Shown here: positions 7,710-17,491 of the stretch, piece after piece
How the letters are laid out: each line of letters starts with the position of its first letter
Position numbering within the stretch: position 1 is the stretch's first letter
Source of the DNA: Lysobacterales bacterium
GTDB taxonomy: Bacteria; Pseudomonadota; Gammaproteobacteria; Xanthomonadales; Xanthomonadaceae
Direction: 5' to 3'
Assembly (NCBI GenBank): GCA_017302035.1
Contig: JAFLEA010000013.1
Coordinates: forward strand, 1-57,491
Length of the DNA stretch: 57,491 nt
Notes under the pieces: generated by a model
Told to the model about the DNA's origin: nothing
Seen by the model: the letters and a program-made list of their open reading frames with translations, nothing else
Databases searched by the model: none
Made by a program: the position numbers and the translations under genes

Positions 7710-9113
7710 TCATGGGCCAGGCGAATATCCCGGGAGCGTCAGTCGGTAAACCAGTACACGGCTGTCGTTGTCCAGCGGCGAATGGCAGCGCTGTCCGGTC
7801 ATGACGCAGTGGCGCGCAATGAAATCGTTGTCGTTGCCGACGAACAGGAAGTAGTCCTCGGGTGCCGCCGGATCGAGCACGGACACCAGGCCCATCGCCT
7901 CCCATTTCTCCGACAGTTGCCCCGGAACGAGATCCACGCGCGCCAGTTCCACCGGGTCGAGCATGTCCACCAGTTCCGTCCATGCGGCGGGCCGGATGCC
8001 CGGGCGCAGTACCGTGTCCTTCCGCCGTTGCAGCACCGACTCGGTGCCCGTCTCGTACACGGTGCCGGCCAGGTTGGTGGCCTCGTGCGTGTCGACCAGC
8101 AGGATGCGCTTGTAGACGGCGGGGGCATTGCTCTCGCTTCCCAGCCCGGCGCCGTCGCGGGAGAGCATCAGGAAACGGTGGCCGTCGAGCGCTCGAATCT
8201 CGCTTTGCGCCGCCGTGCGGTCGGGTTTGCCCGCGTCGCCGACATCGCGGTACACCGGCAGTTGCACCACGTGATGGCGCACGGGAGCGGTGGGTACCGG
8301 ATCCTGGCTCACGTCGTAGACGAGCACGCGCGTGTTGCGGCGGCCCTTGTGGCCATCGTCCGCGCTGTCTTGCATCAGCGCGCTCTGCAACACCACGAAC
8401 AGCGTGCGGCCGTCCGGCGAGAGCGACATGCCTTCGACGCCCTGGTTGTTGCGCCTGCCGGTCTGCGGGGGCCGCAGCGAGCCGAAGTCCGGCTGGCCGT
8501 CGCGGTACGGCGCAACCGCGGGCGGCGGCTGGATCACCCCGCGGAGCCGACCTTGCGGATCGAAGTAATAGACGTTGGCGGCGTACTCGTCGCCCACGTA
8601 GAACCCGCCGTCGGCGGTGAATTGCAGCGATTCGGCATCCAGCGAAACCTTGCCGGCACCGATGCCCTCATGCGGGGAGGGCAACAGCAGCCCTTGCTGG
8701 ACCTGGGTGCCCTTGCCCGGGTCGGCCCCGGTGAAGGGCTGGCCGTCGAAATCCCGCAACACCAGGCCGCCGTCCGGTTCGAGGGTCACGCGTCCGTCGG
8801 CTGGCGTGAAGCGCACGCGGAAGCGGTGCAGGCGTGCGCTGTAGTCGTAGAACAGCCGGGCTTCGGGATCGTTGCGACCGCGGTCCGGCAACGTCCACAG
8901 CACGCCCTCGTAGCCATCGCCGACACGACGCCAGTCGCGCACCTGCAGCGAGGAAAACGAGCCCAGCGTGTCGCCGAGGAAATCCACCGTGCCTGCATCG
9001 AGTCTACCGGTGCCGACCAACCCGTCGCTTTCCGCGGCGGGGGCGGTCAGTGGCATGCCCGCGCCGAGCGGGATGGACAGGCACAGTGCGACCGCCAGGC
9101 TGCGCAGGGTCAA
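7710..9113 (-). CDS. esterase-like activity of phytase family protein, secreted
   Basis: Secreted beta-propeller protein of the phytase-like esterase family (PF13449 type), expected to release phosphate from organic esters. It begins at a TTG (9113) whose last two bases lie in the TGA of the upstream TonB receptor (TTGA overlap), giving a signal peptide [17 protein letters not shown]. Family stretches include [79 protein letters not shown] and [10 protein letters not shown]. It is cotranscribed with the TonB receptor and downstream of a Pho-box-like site, so a role in phosphate scavenging is likely. The exact substrate is not shown by the sequence. Confidence 0.85.
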   Translation of the reverse strand: MTLRSLAVALCLSIPLGAGMPLTAPAAESDGLVGTGRLDAGTVDFLGDTLGSFSSLQVRDWRRVGDGYEGVLWTLPDRGRNDPEARLFYDYSARLHRFRVRFTPADGRVTLEPDGGLVLRDFDGQPFTGADPGKGTQVQQGLLLPSPHEGIGAGKVSLDAESLQFTADGGFYVGDEYAANVYYFDPQGRLRGVIQPPPAVAPYRDGQPDFGSLRPPQTGRRNNQGVEGMSLSPDGRTLFVVLQSALMQDSADDGHKGRRNTRVLVYDVSQDPVPTAPVRHHVVQLPVYRDVGDAGKPDRTAAQSEIRALDGHRFLMLSRDGAGLGSESNAPAVYKRILLVDTHEATNLAGTVYETGTESVLQRRKDTVLRPGIRPAAWTELVDMLDPVELARVDLVPGQLSEKWEAMGLVSVLDPAAPEDYFLFVGNDNDFIARHCVMTGQRCHSPLDNDSRVLVYRLTLPGYSPGP

Positions 9114-11428
9114 AATGCGAGCCCCAGCGTCATGAACACCTGGCGCGGCGCCGAGCTGTGCGCGACGACGACGGTGCCGTTCGGATCCACGGGTGCGAAC
9201 ACGCTGGTGTCGAGATTGGCCACATAGCGCTTGTTGGTCACGTTGGCGACGTTCATCGACACCTTCATCCCACTCAGCCTTCCCACCGCGCCGAAGTCGT
9301 AGCCGGCGCCCAGGTCGAAGACGGTGAAGCCGCCGAAGCCCTGGTCGTTGGTGTAGGTGTAGTAGCGCCTGCCGGTGTACTTGCCCTGCAGCGAGGCGAA
9401 CCAGTGGTTGTCCCGCAAGGTCAGCGCGCTGGCGAACATCTTGTCGGGCGTATCCACCTGGCGCTTGCCCGCCGTGGGACGCAGCACGCCATCCTGGATG
9501 TAGTCGTCGTTGTAGGTCGAGTGATTCAACGAGAGCGAGTTGTACCAGTCCAGCCAATGCACCGGTTGCCACATCAGGGCGAGTTCCAGGCCCTTGCTGT
9601 CGACGCCCCCCACGTTGTAGAAGCGGTTGCCGCAACCCGGGCCGTTGGGCTCGCGGGAATTGCAGGGGTTGTACTGCAGCAGGCGGTCCTCGAATTTCAC
9701 CGTGTACGCGGCGACCGACGCCTGCATGTCGCCCATCCGCACGCGATAGCCGCCCTCCAGGCTGGTCGAGCGCTCCGGCTTCAGCGGCTCGCCCTGCGAA
9801 TCCCACACGGCCTGGCTGACGGCCTGGGGGCCGAGCTTGAAGCCACCCTGGAACATCGCGATGTTCTCGGCATAGCTGGCGAACAGCTCCTGGTCCGGGC
9901 TTACCTCGAAGCGCACACCCACCTGGGGCAGGAAGCGGTCCCTGGCGCGCAGCGAGCCGGTCGCGAACTGACCACTGGAGGTCGGCGAAATCGGAGTCTT
10001 CGCGATACCCGGCATCGCCGCGGCATCGGATCGGGAGTCCGTGCTCTTGAAGCCGAAATCGACCAGAAGCCGTTCTTCCATCAGGTGCAGCGTGTCCTGC
10101 ACGTAGTACTGGCGGGTCCGCCAAGTGGTCTCCTGGGCAAAGGTGCCCGTATTCGGCTGGCCTGCCAGGTATCCGTTGAGGCTGCGCGGCCCCGTCACGT
10201 TGGTGAAGCTGTAGCGCTCGGCACTGCTGGTGTTGTCTTCCTGCCAGTAGCCGACCTGCAGGTGGTGGATGCCGATTTCCCATCCGGCGGAGAACAGGGC
10301 GCCGGAACGGTCGATGGAATAACGTGTATCGCGCAGCAGCAGTGGCAATTGTTCCGGCGTGTTGCGATTGGACCACCCGTAGTTCCAGTTGTTGCCGGCA
10401 CCCTTGTTCTCGTGGTGGTAGACCTGCGCGTGCAGGTCCACGCTGTCCGTCGGCGAGTAGTCGGCGGCGACGTAATAGAGGTCGTCGTCACGCAGCACCT
10501 GGCCGCCGGTGAAGGCGCCGTCGGCGTAGGTGTCCGGGCCGGACTTGTCGCAAAGCGCGGCCACCAGCGTGCCCGGATTGCAGTAGGCGCGGCTGAGCGC
10601 CTTGTCCCAGTCCGGCGCGTAGCCGCCCCAATCCCAGCCCAGCCGCGCCAGCGCATCCTTGGACATGTAGAAGTCGTTGGCCTGCGAGGTACGCGAGTAG
10701 TCGCCGAACGCCGAGATGGAGCCGCGATCGAAGTCGTACACCAGCTTGCCGTTGAACTGCCTGCCATAAGAGGTGTTGTAGGCCCGCTGATCCACGTACA
10801 GTTCGGAGCGGCTGTCCATGCCCGAGACATAGGCCGAGAAGCCGCCGAACTGGCCGGTATCGAGGCGCGCGAACGTGCGGCGATTGCCGTTGCTGCCGAA
10901 GCTCTGGCTCGCGCGCACGGAAAGGTCGTGGGCCGGATGGCCGCTGAAGTAGGTGACTGCGCCACCCAGGTTGCTGGTCGAGGCGATGCCCAGGTTGGCG
11001 ATGCCCATCGACAGGTCGGCGCGTGACAGGTTTTCCGGGATCAGCGCGCGGCTGATCGACAGTCCGTTGTAGTTGTTGTATGCCCCGTCGCCGAGCGGCA
11101 TGCCGTCGAGCGTGTAGCCCAGGCGCGTGGTGTTGAAGCCGCGCACGCTCAGCGACAGCGACTGCTCGTTCACGCCCAGTGCGTCCACCGATTGCATGTT
11201 GACGCCAGGCATCATGTTCAGCGCCTTCTGCACGCTGGCGCCGGGTGGCAATGCCACCATGTTTTCAGGCAGCAGGGTCTGGACCTGGCGCGACTGGCGG
11301 TGGCCGATGACCTGCATCTTGTCCAGGTCTACGGCCTTGTCGCCGGCCGGCGCCTGCTCGGCGGCCCGGGCGGCGGACATCATGACGAGAGTTGCCGCAA
11401 TGGCGGCAACGAGGGGTTTGGGGGACAT
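9110..11428 (-). CDS. TonB-dependent outer membrane receptor, Pho-linked
   Basis: Outer-membrane 22-strand barrel with plug, importing a substrate with TonB energy. The ATG at 11428 gives a 772-aa precursor with signal peptide (PLVAAIAATLVMMSAARA), a TonB-box-like DLDKMQVIG, a plug (VQKALNMMPGVNMQS, LSLSVRGFNTTRLGYTLDGM, LGIASTSNLGGAVTYFSG) and a barrel ending in the required aromatic residue (VFMTLGLAF). The open frame reaches 11467, but those codons look non-coding. It overlaps the phytase-like gene by 4 bases and has a PhoB-box-like site ~90 bases upstream. An organic phosphate ligand is inferred from this context; a xenosiderophore cannot be excluded. Confidence 0.92.
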   Translation of the reverse strand: MSPKPLVAAIAATLVMMSAARAAEQAPAGDKAVDLDKMQVIGHRQSRQVQTLLPENMVALPPGASVQKALNMMPGVNMQSVDALGVNEQSLSLSVRGFNTTRLGYTLDGMPLGDGAYNNYNGLSISRALIPENLSRADLSMGIANLGIASTSNLGGAVTYFSGHPAHDLSVRASQSFGSNGNRRTFARLDTGQFGGFSAYVSGMDSRSELYVDQRAYNTSYGRQFNGKLVYDFDRGSISAFGDYSRTSQANDFYMSKDALARLGWDWGGYAPDWDKALSRAYCNPGTLVAALCDKSGPDTYADGAFTGGQVLRDDDLYYVAADYSPTDSVDLHAQVYHHENKGAGNNWNYGWSNRNTPEQLPLLLRDTRYSIDRSGALFSAGWEIGIHHLQVGYWQEDNTSSAERYSFTNVTGPRSLNGYLAGQPNTGTFAQETTWRTRQYYVQDTLHLMEERLLVDFGFKSTDSRSDAAAMPGIAKTPISPTSSGQFATGSLRARDRFLPQVGVRFEVSPDQELFASYAENIAMFQGGFKLGPQAVSQAVWDSQGEPLKPERSTSLEGGYRVRMGDMQASVAAYTVKFEDRLLQYNPCNSREPNGPGCGNRFYNVGGVDSKGLELALMWQPVHWLDWYNSLSLNHSTYNDDYIQDGVLRPTAGKRQVDTPDKMFASALTLRDNHWFASLQGKYTGRRYYTYTNDQGFGGFTVFDLGAGYDFGAVGRLSGMKVSMNVANVTNKRYVANLDTSVFAPVDPNGTVVVAHSSAPRQVFMTLGLAF

Positions 11429-11517
11429 GCGGGTTTCCTCGGAGCGGCGCCGCGGCGGGCTGCCCATGCGGCTGGATCGGCTTTCGGCCTTGCGGGCCGG
11501 GATTCTCGCGATCGTTC

Positions 11518-11535
11518 GTTACCGCCCCGTTACAA
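11518..11535 (-). promoter_or_regulatory. PhoB-box-like site upstream of the TonB receptor/phytase operon
   Basis: On the minus strand this reads TTGTAAC-GGGG-CGGTAAC: two 7-mers 11 bp apart, the layout of the Pho box (consensus CTGTCAT-N4-CTGTCAT). It lies 90 bases upstream of the receptor start and matches three other sites in the pst/oprP region (CTGTAAC, ATGTAAC and CCGTCAC type halves). Individually weak, but convincing as part of the set. Confidence 0.55.
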
Positions 11536-11577
11536 CCGCGCCTGCGGACCGGACCCGCTCCCCGCGTTCCGGCGCGA

Positions 11578-12291
11578 TCAGGTCGTGCCGGTGGTGCTGG
11601 TGTCGTCGCGCTTGTCGCGCGGGGGCAGCGGCTGCTCGCCGTGGTGCAGGAACCACACGTTTTCGGCGATGTTGGTGGCGTGGTCGCCGATTCGTTCCAG
11701 GTTCTTGGCCATGAACAGCAGGTGCGTGCACGGGGTGATGTTGCGCGGATCCTCCATCATGTAGGTCAGCAGCTCGCGGAACAGTGCGGTGTACTGCTGG
11801 TCCAGGCGCGCATCGTTGTCGCGCACCTGCAGCGCCAGTTCGTCGTCGCCCTCGCGGTAGGCGCGCAGCGCCTGGCGCACCTGGCCGGCGGCCAGCAGGC
11901 CCAGCGCGCGCAGTCCGGCCACGTGCGGCAGCGGCGGGGCGGCGTTGAGCGCGATCGAGCGCTTGGCCACGTTGGCGGCATAGTCGCCGATCCGCTCGAT
12001 GTCGGCCGGGATCCGCAGGGCGGCCAGGATCTCGCGCAGGTCCCGCGCCATCGGCCCGCGCAGCGCCAGCAGCATCACGTCGTGGCTGATCCGGCGCTCG
12101 GCCTCGTCGATGGATTCGTCATTGGCCACGATCCTGCGCGCGGCGTTGTCGTCGCGGCGCTCGACCACGTCCAGCGCGGCCTCGAGCTGGGCCACGGCGG
12201 TCAGGCCCATGCGCACGACCTCATCGGCCAGGCGGCGCTGTTCCTCGTCGTAGCTTTTCACGATGTGCTCGTGGGGTTGCACGGTGCTCAT
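11578..12291 (-). CDS. phoU: phosphate signalling protein PhoU
   Basis: Negative regulator of the Pho response, linking the PstSCAB transporter to PhoR and limiting phosphate uptake. 237 aa with two PhoU three-helix repeats, each with the metal-binding pattern: RDLREILAALRIPADIERIGDYAAN and HLLFMAKNLERIGDHATNIAE. The ATG at 12291 shares one base with the pstB stop (ATGA), so it is coupled to pstB at the end of pstS2-pstC-pstA-pstB-phoU. The reading frame stays open upstream of the start only as a shadow of pstB. Confidence 0.96.
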   Translation of the reverse strand: MSTVQPHEHIVKSYDEEQRRLADEVVRMGLTAVAQLEAALDVVERRDDNAARRIVANDESIDEAERRISHDVMLLALRGPMARDLREILAALRIPADIERIGDYAANVAKRSIALNAAPPLPHVAGLRALGLLAAGQVRQALRAYREGDDELALQVRDNDARLDQQYTALFRELLTYMMEDPRNITPCTHLLFMAKNLERIGDHATNIAENVWFLHHGEQPLPPRDKRDDTSTTGTT

Positions 12292-13154
12292 CAGCCGAAC
12301 CTCCCGGTGATGTAGTCCTCGGTCTGGCGCTTCGAGGGGCTGGAGAAGATGACCTGGGTGCGGTCGTGCTCGACCAGGTCGCCCAGGTACATGAAGGCGG
12401 TATAGTCGGACACGCGTGCGGCCTGTTGCATGTTGTGGGTGACGATGGCGATGGTGTAGTCCGCCTTCAGTTCCTCGACCAGTTGCTCGATGCGGCTGGT
12501 GGAGATCGGGTCCAGCGCCGAGGTCGGCTCGTCCAGCAGCAGCACGTCCGGGCGCAGGGCCACGGCACGGGCGATGCACAGGCGCTGCTGCTGGCCACCG
12601 GACAGGCCCAGCGCGCTCTGGCCGAGCTTGTCCTTGACCTCGTCCCACAGCGCGGCCTGGCGCAGGGCCTGTTCCACGCGCACGTTCATTTCGGCCTTCG
12701 ACAGCTTCTCGTGGTGGCGGATGCCGTAGGCCACGTTCTCGAAGATGGTCATCGGAAACGGCACCGGCTTCTGGAACACCATGCCGACCTTGCTGCGCAG
12801 CCGGTTCATCGGATACTTGGGCGCAAGGATGTTCTCGCCGTCGAGCAGCACCTCGCCGCGCGCTTCCAGTTTTGGATAGAGCGCGTAGATGCGGTTGAAG
12901 ACGCGCAGCAAGGTGGACTTGCCGCAGCCGGAGGGACCGATCAGCGCGGTCACGCGCTTTTCCGGGATTTCCAGGTGGATGTTCTTCAGCGCATGGAACT
13001 TGTCGTAATAGAAGTCCAGGCCACGCGCGGCCAGCTTGACTGGCGTTGCGACATCGGCGCCGGCATGGGAGGCGACCGCGATGCGCGGCATCCCGGTCGC
13101 CTGCGCGGCGGGTTGTGGATCGTTCATGGCGAGGTTCCGGACGGGATCAATCAT
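12291..13154 (-). CDS. pstB: phosphate ABC transporter ATPase PstB
   Basis: Cytoplasmic ATPase subunit powering high-affinity phosphate import. It carries Walker [13 protein letters not shown], the Q-loop [19 protein letters not shown] typical of PstB, signature [14 protein letters not shown], Walker [14 protein letters not shown] and the H-loop THNM. The ATG at 13154 overlaps the pstA stop by 8 bases; a second ATG at 13127 (MNDPQPAAQ) is possible and would remove a poorly conserved tail. At 287 aa it is ~25 residues longer than the E. coli protein because of the N-terminus. Confidence 0.96.
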   Translation of the reverse strand: MIDPVRNLAMNDPQPAAQATGMPRIAVASHAGADVATPVKLAARGLDFYYDKFHALKNIHLEIPEKRVTALIGPSGCGKSTLLRVFNRIYALYPKLEARGEVLLDGENILAPKYPMNRLRSKVGMVFQKPVPFPMTIFENVAYGIRHHEKLSKAEMNVRVEQALRQAALWDEVKDKLGQSALGLSGGQQQRLCIARAVALRPDVLLLDEPTSALDPISTSRIEQLVEELKADYTIAIVTHNMQQAARVSDYTAFMYLGDLVEHDRTQVIFSSPSKRQTEDYITGRFG

Positions 13155-14013
13155 GGGAAATCCTGTTGCGCAGGAGCATGCCGCGGGCGGCCAGGCTGAC
13201 CAGCAGCACGAACACGGTCAGCACCAGCGCGCCGGCCCAGGCCAGCACCTGCCAGGATTCGTAGGGGCTGCCGGCGAACTGGTACATGACCACCGGCACC
13301 GAGGCCATCGGCCGGAAGATATTGGCGTTCCAGTACTGGTTGCCGAAGGCGGTGAACAGCAGCGGTGCGGTCTCGCCGGAGATGCGGGCCAGGGCCAGCA
13401 TGATGCCGGTGACGATGCCGGCGGCGGCGCTGCGGTACAGCACCTGCACGATCATCTTCCACTGCGGGATGCCCAGCGACAGTGCGGCCTCGCGCATCTG
13501 CACCGGCACCAGGCGCAGCATCTCGTCGGTGGTGCGCACCACCACCGGCAGCACGATGAAGGCCAGCGCCAGCGCGCCGGCCAGGGCCGAGAAGTTGCCG
13601 CCGGTCTGCATCACGAACAGGGTGTACACGAACAGGCCCAGCACGATCGACGGGGCCGACAGCAGGATGTCGTTGACGAAGCGCACCATCGTGCCGAACC
13701 TGCGCGCGTTGCCGTACTCGGCCAGCCAGGTGCCGGCGGCGATCCCCAGCGGGGTGCCGATGGCGATCGCCAGCGCGCACATCACCATGCTGCCGAAGAA
13801 GGCGTTGGCCAGGCCGCCCTGTTCCATCGGCGGCGGGGTCATCTTCGTGAACAGGTCCCAGTTGATCCCGGAGATGCCCTTGGCGATCAGGGTCCACAGG
13901 ATCCAGCCCAGGAAGAACAGGCCGAACAGCGCGGTGGCGCAGGCCAGTACCACGGCCACTGCGTTGATGATCCGGCGCCGCGTGTAAAGTGCCGAGGAAG
14001 CGGAGGCGGCCAT
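13147..14013 (-). CDS. pstA: phosphate ABC transporter permease PstA
   Basis: Inner-membrane permease forming the phosphate channel with PstC. 288 aa with six predicted membrane segments, starting with [20 protein letters not shown]. The EAA-type cytoplasmic loop contacting PstB is [22 protein letters not shown], preceded by [35 protein letters not shown] is another conserved stretch. Its ATG shares one base with the pstC stop (TGATG). Confidence 0.95.
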   Translation of the reverse strand: MAASASSALYTRRRIINAVAVVLACATALFGLFFLGWILWTLIAKGISGINWDLFTKMTPPPMEQGGLANAFFGSMVMCALAIAIGTPLGIAAGTWLAEYGNARRFGTMVRFVNDILLSAPSIVLGLFVYTLFVMQTGGNFSALAGALALAFIVLPVVVRTTDEMLRLVPVQMREAALSLGIPQWKMIVQVLYRSAAAGIVTGIMLALARISGETAPLLFTAFGNQYWNANIFRPMASVPVVMYQFAGSPYESWQVLAWAGALVLTVFVLLVSLAARGMLLRNRISHD

Positions 14014-14978
14014 CAGTTGCCCTCCCTGCGTGCCAGTTGGGCCAGCATCAGCCGGGCGATGGCCAACACCACGAAGGTCACGATGAACAGCACGAAGCCC
14101 AGCAGCAGCAGCGCCGAGCGGTAGGTCTCGGTGGCCTCGCCGAAATCGTTGGCGATCAGCGCGGCGATGGTGGTGCCTGGCTCCAGCAGCGAAGGCGACA
14201 GCCGCACCGAGTTGCCGATCACGAAGGCCACGGCCATGGTCTCGCCCAGGGCCCGGCCCAGGCCGAGGAAGATGCCGCCGATCACCGCCGAGCGGGTATA
14301 GGGCAGGACGATGTCCCAGCTCACTTCCCAGCGGGTCGACCCCAGCGCATAGGCCGATTCCTTCAGCCGTGTCGGCACGGTGAGGAACACCTCGCGCATC
14401 ACCGATGAGATGAACGGGATCACCATGATCGCCAGCACGAAGCCGGCGGTGAGCATGCCGATGCCCAGCGGCGGGCCCTGGAACAGCGGGCCGATCAGCG
14501 GCAAGGTGCCGAGGTTGTCGTTGAGCCAGGGCGTGACGTATTCGGTCATCACCGGCACCAGCACGAACAGGCCCCACATGCCGTAGATGATCGAGGGGAT
14601 GCCGGCGAGCAGTTCGATCGCCGTGCCCACCGGCCCGCGCAGCCAGCGCGGCGCGACCTCGGTGAGGAAGAAGGCGATGCCGAAACTGACCGGGACCGCG
14701 ATCACCATCGCGATCAGCGCGGTGACCAGGGTGCCGTAGATCGGCGCCAGCGCACCGAACTTGTACTCCACCGGATTCCATTCGGCCGAGTAGAAGAAGC
14801 TCAGGCCCTGGGTCTGCAGCGCATGGCGACCGCCCCACAGCATCGACAGCGCCGCACCGGCCAGCGCGACCAGGACGAAGGCCACGCAGGCGACCAGCGC
14901 GTAGCGGAACAGCCGGTCGGCCCGTGCGTCGCGCAGGCCTCGGCTGTCGGACGGAACGGGAAGGGCGGTAGCGTTCAT
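14013..14978 (-). CDS. pstC: phosphate ABC transporter permease PstC
   Basis: Partner permease of PstA in the inner membrane. 321 aa with multiple hydrophobic segments and the PstC pattern IELLAGIPSIIYGMWGLFVL, VIPFISSVMREVF, and the coupling loop ESAYALGSTRWEVSWDIVLP followed by GLGRALGETMAVAFVIGN. The start (MNATALPVPSDSRGL) lies 76 bases downstream of pstS2, the only gap in the operon long enough to hold more than a ribosome-binding site. Confidence 0.95.
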   Translation of the reverse strand: MNATALPVPSDSRGLRDARADRLFRYALVACVAFVLVALAGAALSMLWGGRHALQTQGLSFFYSAEWNPVEYKFGALAPIYGTLVTALIAMVIAVPVSFGIAFFLTEVAPRWLRGPVGTAIELLAGIPSIIYGMWGLFVLVPVMTEYVTPWLNDNLGTLPLIGPLFQGPPLGIGMLTAGFVLAIMVIPFISSVMREVFLTVPTRLKESAYALGSTRWEVSWDIVLPYTRSAVIGGIFLGLGRALGETMAVAFVIGNSVRLSPSLLEPGTTIAALIANDFGEATETYRSALLLLGFVLFIVTFVVLAIARLMLAQLARREGN

Positions 14979-15054
14979 GGGGTCGTCCCTCCCGCCGTTC
15001 CGGCGCAAGCCGGAATCCTGCGATTCCGGCCGGGGGCTGGCCTGAGAGCCGTCT

Positions 15055-16146
15055 TCATTCGAATGCGTTCGCCCAGTACGCCTCGACCTGCCGCACCAGC
15101 TCCGGCGGCAGCGGCACGTAGTGCAGGTCCTGCGCCTGCGCCTGGCCCTGCTCGAAGGCCCACTTGAAGAACTCGCGCACGGCCCGGCTGCGTGCGGCAT
15201 CCTTCGGCTGCTTCGGCATCAGCATGAAGTTGGTGGCGGTGATCGGCCAGGCCTGCTCGCCGGGGGCATTGGTGATTACCAGGTTGAAGTCCCGGGCATT
15301 GGCCCAGTCGGCACTGGCCGCGGCGGCGGCGAAGCTCTCGGCGCTGGGCTGCACCCACTGTCCGGCGGCGTTCTGCAGCGAGGCGTAGGCCATCGCGTTC
15401 TGCAGCGCGTAGGCCAGTTCGACGTAGCCGATGCCGCCCTTGATCTGCTGCACGTAGCCGGCCACGCCCTCGTTGCCCTTGCCGCCCACGCCGGTGGGCC
15501 ACTGCAGCGAGGTGCCTTCGCCGACCTGGTCCTTCCACTCGGGGCTGACCTTGGACAGGTAGTTGCTGAAGTTGAAGGTGGTGCCGGAGCCGTCGGAGCG
15601 GTGGACCACGGTGATCTTGTCGGACGGCAGCGCCAGGCCCGGGTTGAGCGCGGCGATGGCCGGATCGTTCCAGGTGGCGATGTTGCCGCGGAAGATATCG
15701 GCCAGCAGCGGGCCGGTCAGGCGCAACCGGCCCGGCTCGATGCCCGGCAGGTTGAATACCGGGACCACGCCGCCGACGGCGGAGGGGAACTGGGCCAGGC
15801 CGGCCTGCGCCAGTTCTTCGCTGGGCAGCGGCTTGTCGGTGGAGCCGAAGTCCACGGTGCCGGCCTTGACCTGGGCGATGCCGCCGCCCGAGCCGATGGA
15901 CTGGTAGTTGAGCTTGCGGCCGGTGGCGGCGTTGTAGTCCGCCGACCACTTGGACATCAGCGGGTAGATGAACGAGGCGCCGGCGCCGGAGATCTCCGCG
16001 GCCACGCGCTCGCCGGCGGCCGGGGATGCGTCGGCCTGCGGCCCGCCGGTGGCGGTGGAAGCGGCGTCGCTGGACGGTTTGCAGCCGGAAACGGCGAGGC
16101 CGACAGCCAGGGACAGGACGAGGAGACGGACCGGAGTGGGCTTCAT
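15055..16146 (-). CDS. pstS: phosphate-binding lipoprotein PstS (second paralogue, operon-linked)
   Basis: Phosphate-binding component that feeds PstCA. 363 aa with a lipoprotein signal peptide (RLLVLSLAVGLAVSGC; lipobox VSGC) and an Ala/Ser-rich linker, so it is membrane-anchored rather than free. Phosphate-binding loops are intact: ISGAGASFIYPLMSKW, YQSIGSGGGIAQVKAGTVDF and HRSDGSGTTFNFSNYLS. It is first in the pstS2-pstC-pstA-pstB-phoU operon. The next gene upstream encodes a close homologue with a plain signal peptide; the pair arose by duplication but is diverged in the N-terminal and surface regions. A Pho-box-like site lies ~60 bases upstream. Confidence 0.95.
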   Translation of the reverse strand: MKPTPVRLLVLSLAVGLAVSGCKPSSDAASTATGGPQADASPAAGERVAAEISGAGASFIYPLMSKWSADYNAATGRKLNYQSIGSGGGIAQVKAGTVDFGSTDKPLPSEELAQAGLAQFPSAVGGVVPVFNLPGIEPGRLRLTGPLLADIFRGNIATWNDPAIAALNPGLALPSDKITVVHRSDGSGTTFNFSNYLSKVSPEWKDQVGEGTSLQWPTGVGGKGNEGVAGYVQQIKGGIGYVELAYALQNAMAYASLQNAAGQWVQPSAESFAAAAASADWANARDFNLVITNAPGEQAWPITATNFMLMPKQPKDAARSRAVREFFKWAFEQGQAQAQDLHYVPLPPELVRQVEAYWANAFE

Positions 16147-16204
16147 GGCGCGTGCGGGGTCTGGGCCGGCGGGGCGGCGGGTTGCCATATGGAATGCTGT
16201 TTTT

Positions 16205-16222
16205 GTTACAGCCTCGTGACGG
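16205..16222 (-). promoter_or_regulatory. PhoB-box-like site upstream of pstS2-pstCAB-phoU
   Basis: Minus-strand sequence CCGTCAC-GAGG-CTGTAAC, two 7-mers spaced by 4 bp. It lies 59 bases before the ATG of pstS2 and just after the terminator of pstS1, as expected for an independent PhoB-activated promoter. An AT-rich stretch with CATAT follows at the -10 distance. Confidence 0.65.
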
Positions 16223-16240
16223 CGGGCGGCCCGGCGCATG

Positions 16241-16277
16241 AAAGAAAAAAGGAGCGCGTGCCAACGGCACGCGCTCC
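16241..16277 (-). terminator. intrinsic terminator of pstS1
   Basis: A perfect 12-bp stem (GGAGCGCGTGCC / GGCACGCGCTCC, loop AAC) is followed on the minus strand by TTTTTTCTTT. It lies 31 bases after the pstS1 stop and separates pstS1 from the pstS2 operon. Confidence 0.9.
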
Positions 16278-16307
16278 GGCGAACGGCGGGGGGAGAGAAC
16301 CCGTCGT

Positions 16308-17330
16308 TCAAAACTTCATGGTCTGCGCCCAATAGGCCTCGATCTGCTTGACCAGCGCATCCGGCAGCGGCACGTAGTCGAGCTGGCGGGCCTGCTCGTC
16401 GCCGTTGGCGTACACCCAGCGGAAGAATTCGCGGGCGTTCTTGGCGCCGGCCAGGTTCTTGGGCTGCCGGTACATCAGGATGAAGTTGGTGGCGGTGATC
16501 GGCCAGGATTCCGCGCCCGGGGCGTTGGTCATCACCAGGTAGAAGTCCTTGGCCTTGGCCCAGTCGGCGTTGGCCGCGGCGGCGGCGAAGCTCTCCTGGC
16601 TGGGCTGCACGAAGCGGCCGGCGGCGTTCTTCAACGAAGCATGGGCCAGCTTGTTCTGCAGCGCATAGGACAGTTCGACGTAGCCGATGCCGCCCTTGAC
16701 CTGCTTGACATAGGCCGCCACGCCCTCGTTGCCCTTGCCGCCGATCCCGGCCGGCCACTGCACCGAGGTGCCTTCGCCGACCTTGTCCTTCCACTCGGGG
16801 CTGACCTTGGACAGGTAGTTGACGAAGTTGAAGGTGGTGCCCGAACCGTCGGAGCGGTGGACCACGGTGATCTTCTGGTCCGGCAGCGCCAGGCCAGGGT
16901 TGAGCGCGGCGATCGCCGGGTCGTTCCACTTGGCGATCTTGCCCAGGAAGATGTCGGCCAGGGTATTGCCGTCGAGCTTGAGCTGGCCCGGGGCGATGCC
17001 GGCGACGTTGAGAATCGGCACCACGCCGCCGATCACCGAGGGGAACTGGGCCAGGCCGAACCTGGACAGTTCCTCCGGCTTGAGCGGCGCGTCGGAGGAA
17101 CCGAAGTCCACGGTGGCGGCCTTGATCTGGGCGATGCCGCCGCCGGAGCCGATCGACTGGTAGTTCACCTGCTTGCCGGTGGCGGCCTTGTAGTCGGTGG
17201 ACCACTTGGTCATCACCGGATAGATGAAGGACGCACCCGCGCCGGTCACGTCGTTGGCGTGGGCGAACGGGACGAACGAGGCGGCCGCGAGCAGTGCGGC
17301 GGCGACGCGGGACTTGAACCTGAAGTTCAC
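16308..17330 (-). CDS. pstS: periplasmic phosphate-binding protein PstS (first paralogue)
   Basis: Soluble periplasmic phosphate receptor. Start chosen at the GTG at 17330, which has an AGGAG seven bases upstream and gives a normal signal peptide (RVAAALLAAASFVPFAHA) and 340 aa; longer frames cross the promoter. Binding loops: TGAGASFIYPVMTKW, YQSIGSGGGIAQIKAATVDF and HRSDGSGTTFNFVNYLS. It is monocistronic, with its own terminator and Pho-box-like repeats, and divergent from oprP. In related genera one copy of the pair is made in large excess under starvation; that role is inferred here. Confidence 0.95.
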   Translation of the reverse strand: MNFRFKSRVAAALLAAASFVPFAHANDVTGAGASFIYPVMTKWSTDYKAATGKQVNYQSIGSGGGIAQIKAATVDFGSSDAPLKPEELSRFGLAQFPSVIGGVVPILNVAGIAPGQLKLDGNTLADIFLGKIAKWNDPAIAALNPGLALPDQKITVVHRSDGSGTTFNFVNYLSKVSPEWKDKVGEGTSVQWPAGIGGKGNEGVAAYVKQVKGGIGYVELSYALQNKLAHASLKNAAGRFVQPSQESFAAAAANADWAKAKDFYLVMTNAPGAESWPITATNFILMYRQPKNLAGAKNAREFFRWVYANGDEQARQLDYVPLPDALVKQIEAYWAQTMKF

Positions 17331-17404
17331 GGGGGGCTCCTGGCGGTGGACGGGTCGGGAGGCGGCAACGGCCGCGTCATTTCGCGCCATTGGACCGTTG
17401 TCCG

Positions 17405-17444
17405 ATGACAGCGGCGCGTAGCCGAGATGACCGGAATGTGACGC
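17405..17444 (-). promoter_or_regulatory. PhoB-box-like repeats upstream of pstS1
   Basis: Minus-strand repeats GCGTCAC (17438-17444) and CGGTCAT (17427-17433) are 11 bp apart, and a CTGTCAT (17405-17411) lies exactly 22 bp further on, in phase with the helix. The block is 75-115 bases upstream of the pstS1 start. Tandem in-phase 11-bp units are how PhoB dimers bind. Confidence 0.65.
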
Positions 17445-17491
17445 CCAGGGGGAGGGCGTGGCCGACCGGCGCCGCTCCGGCGCGCCGGGCG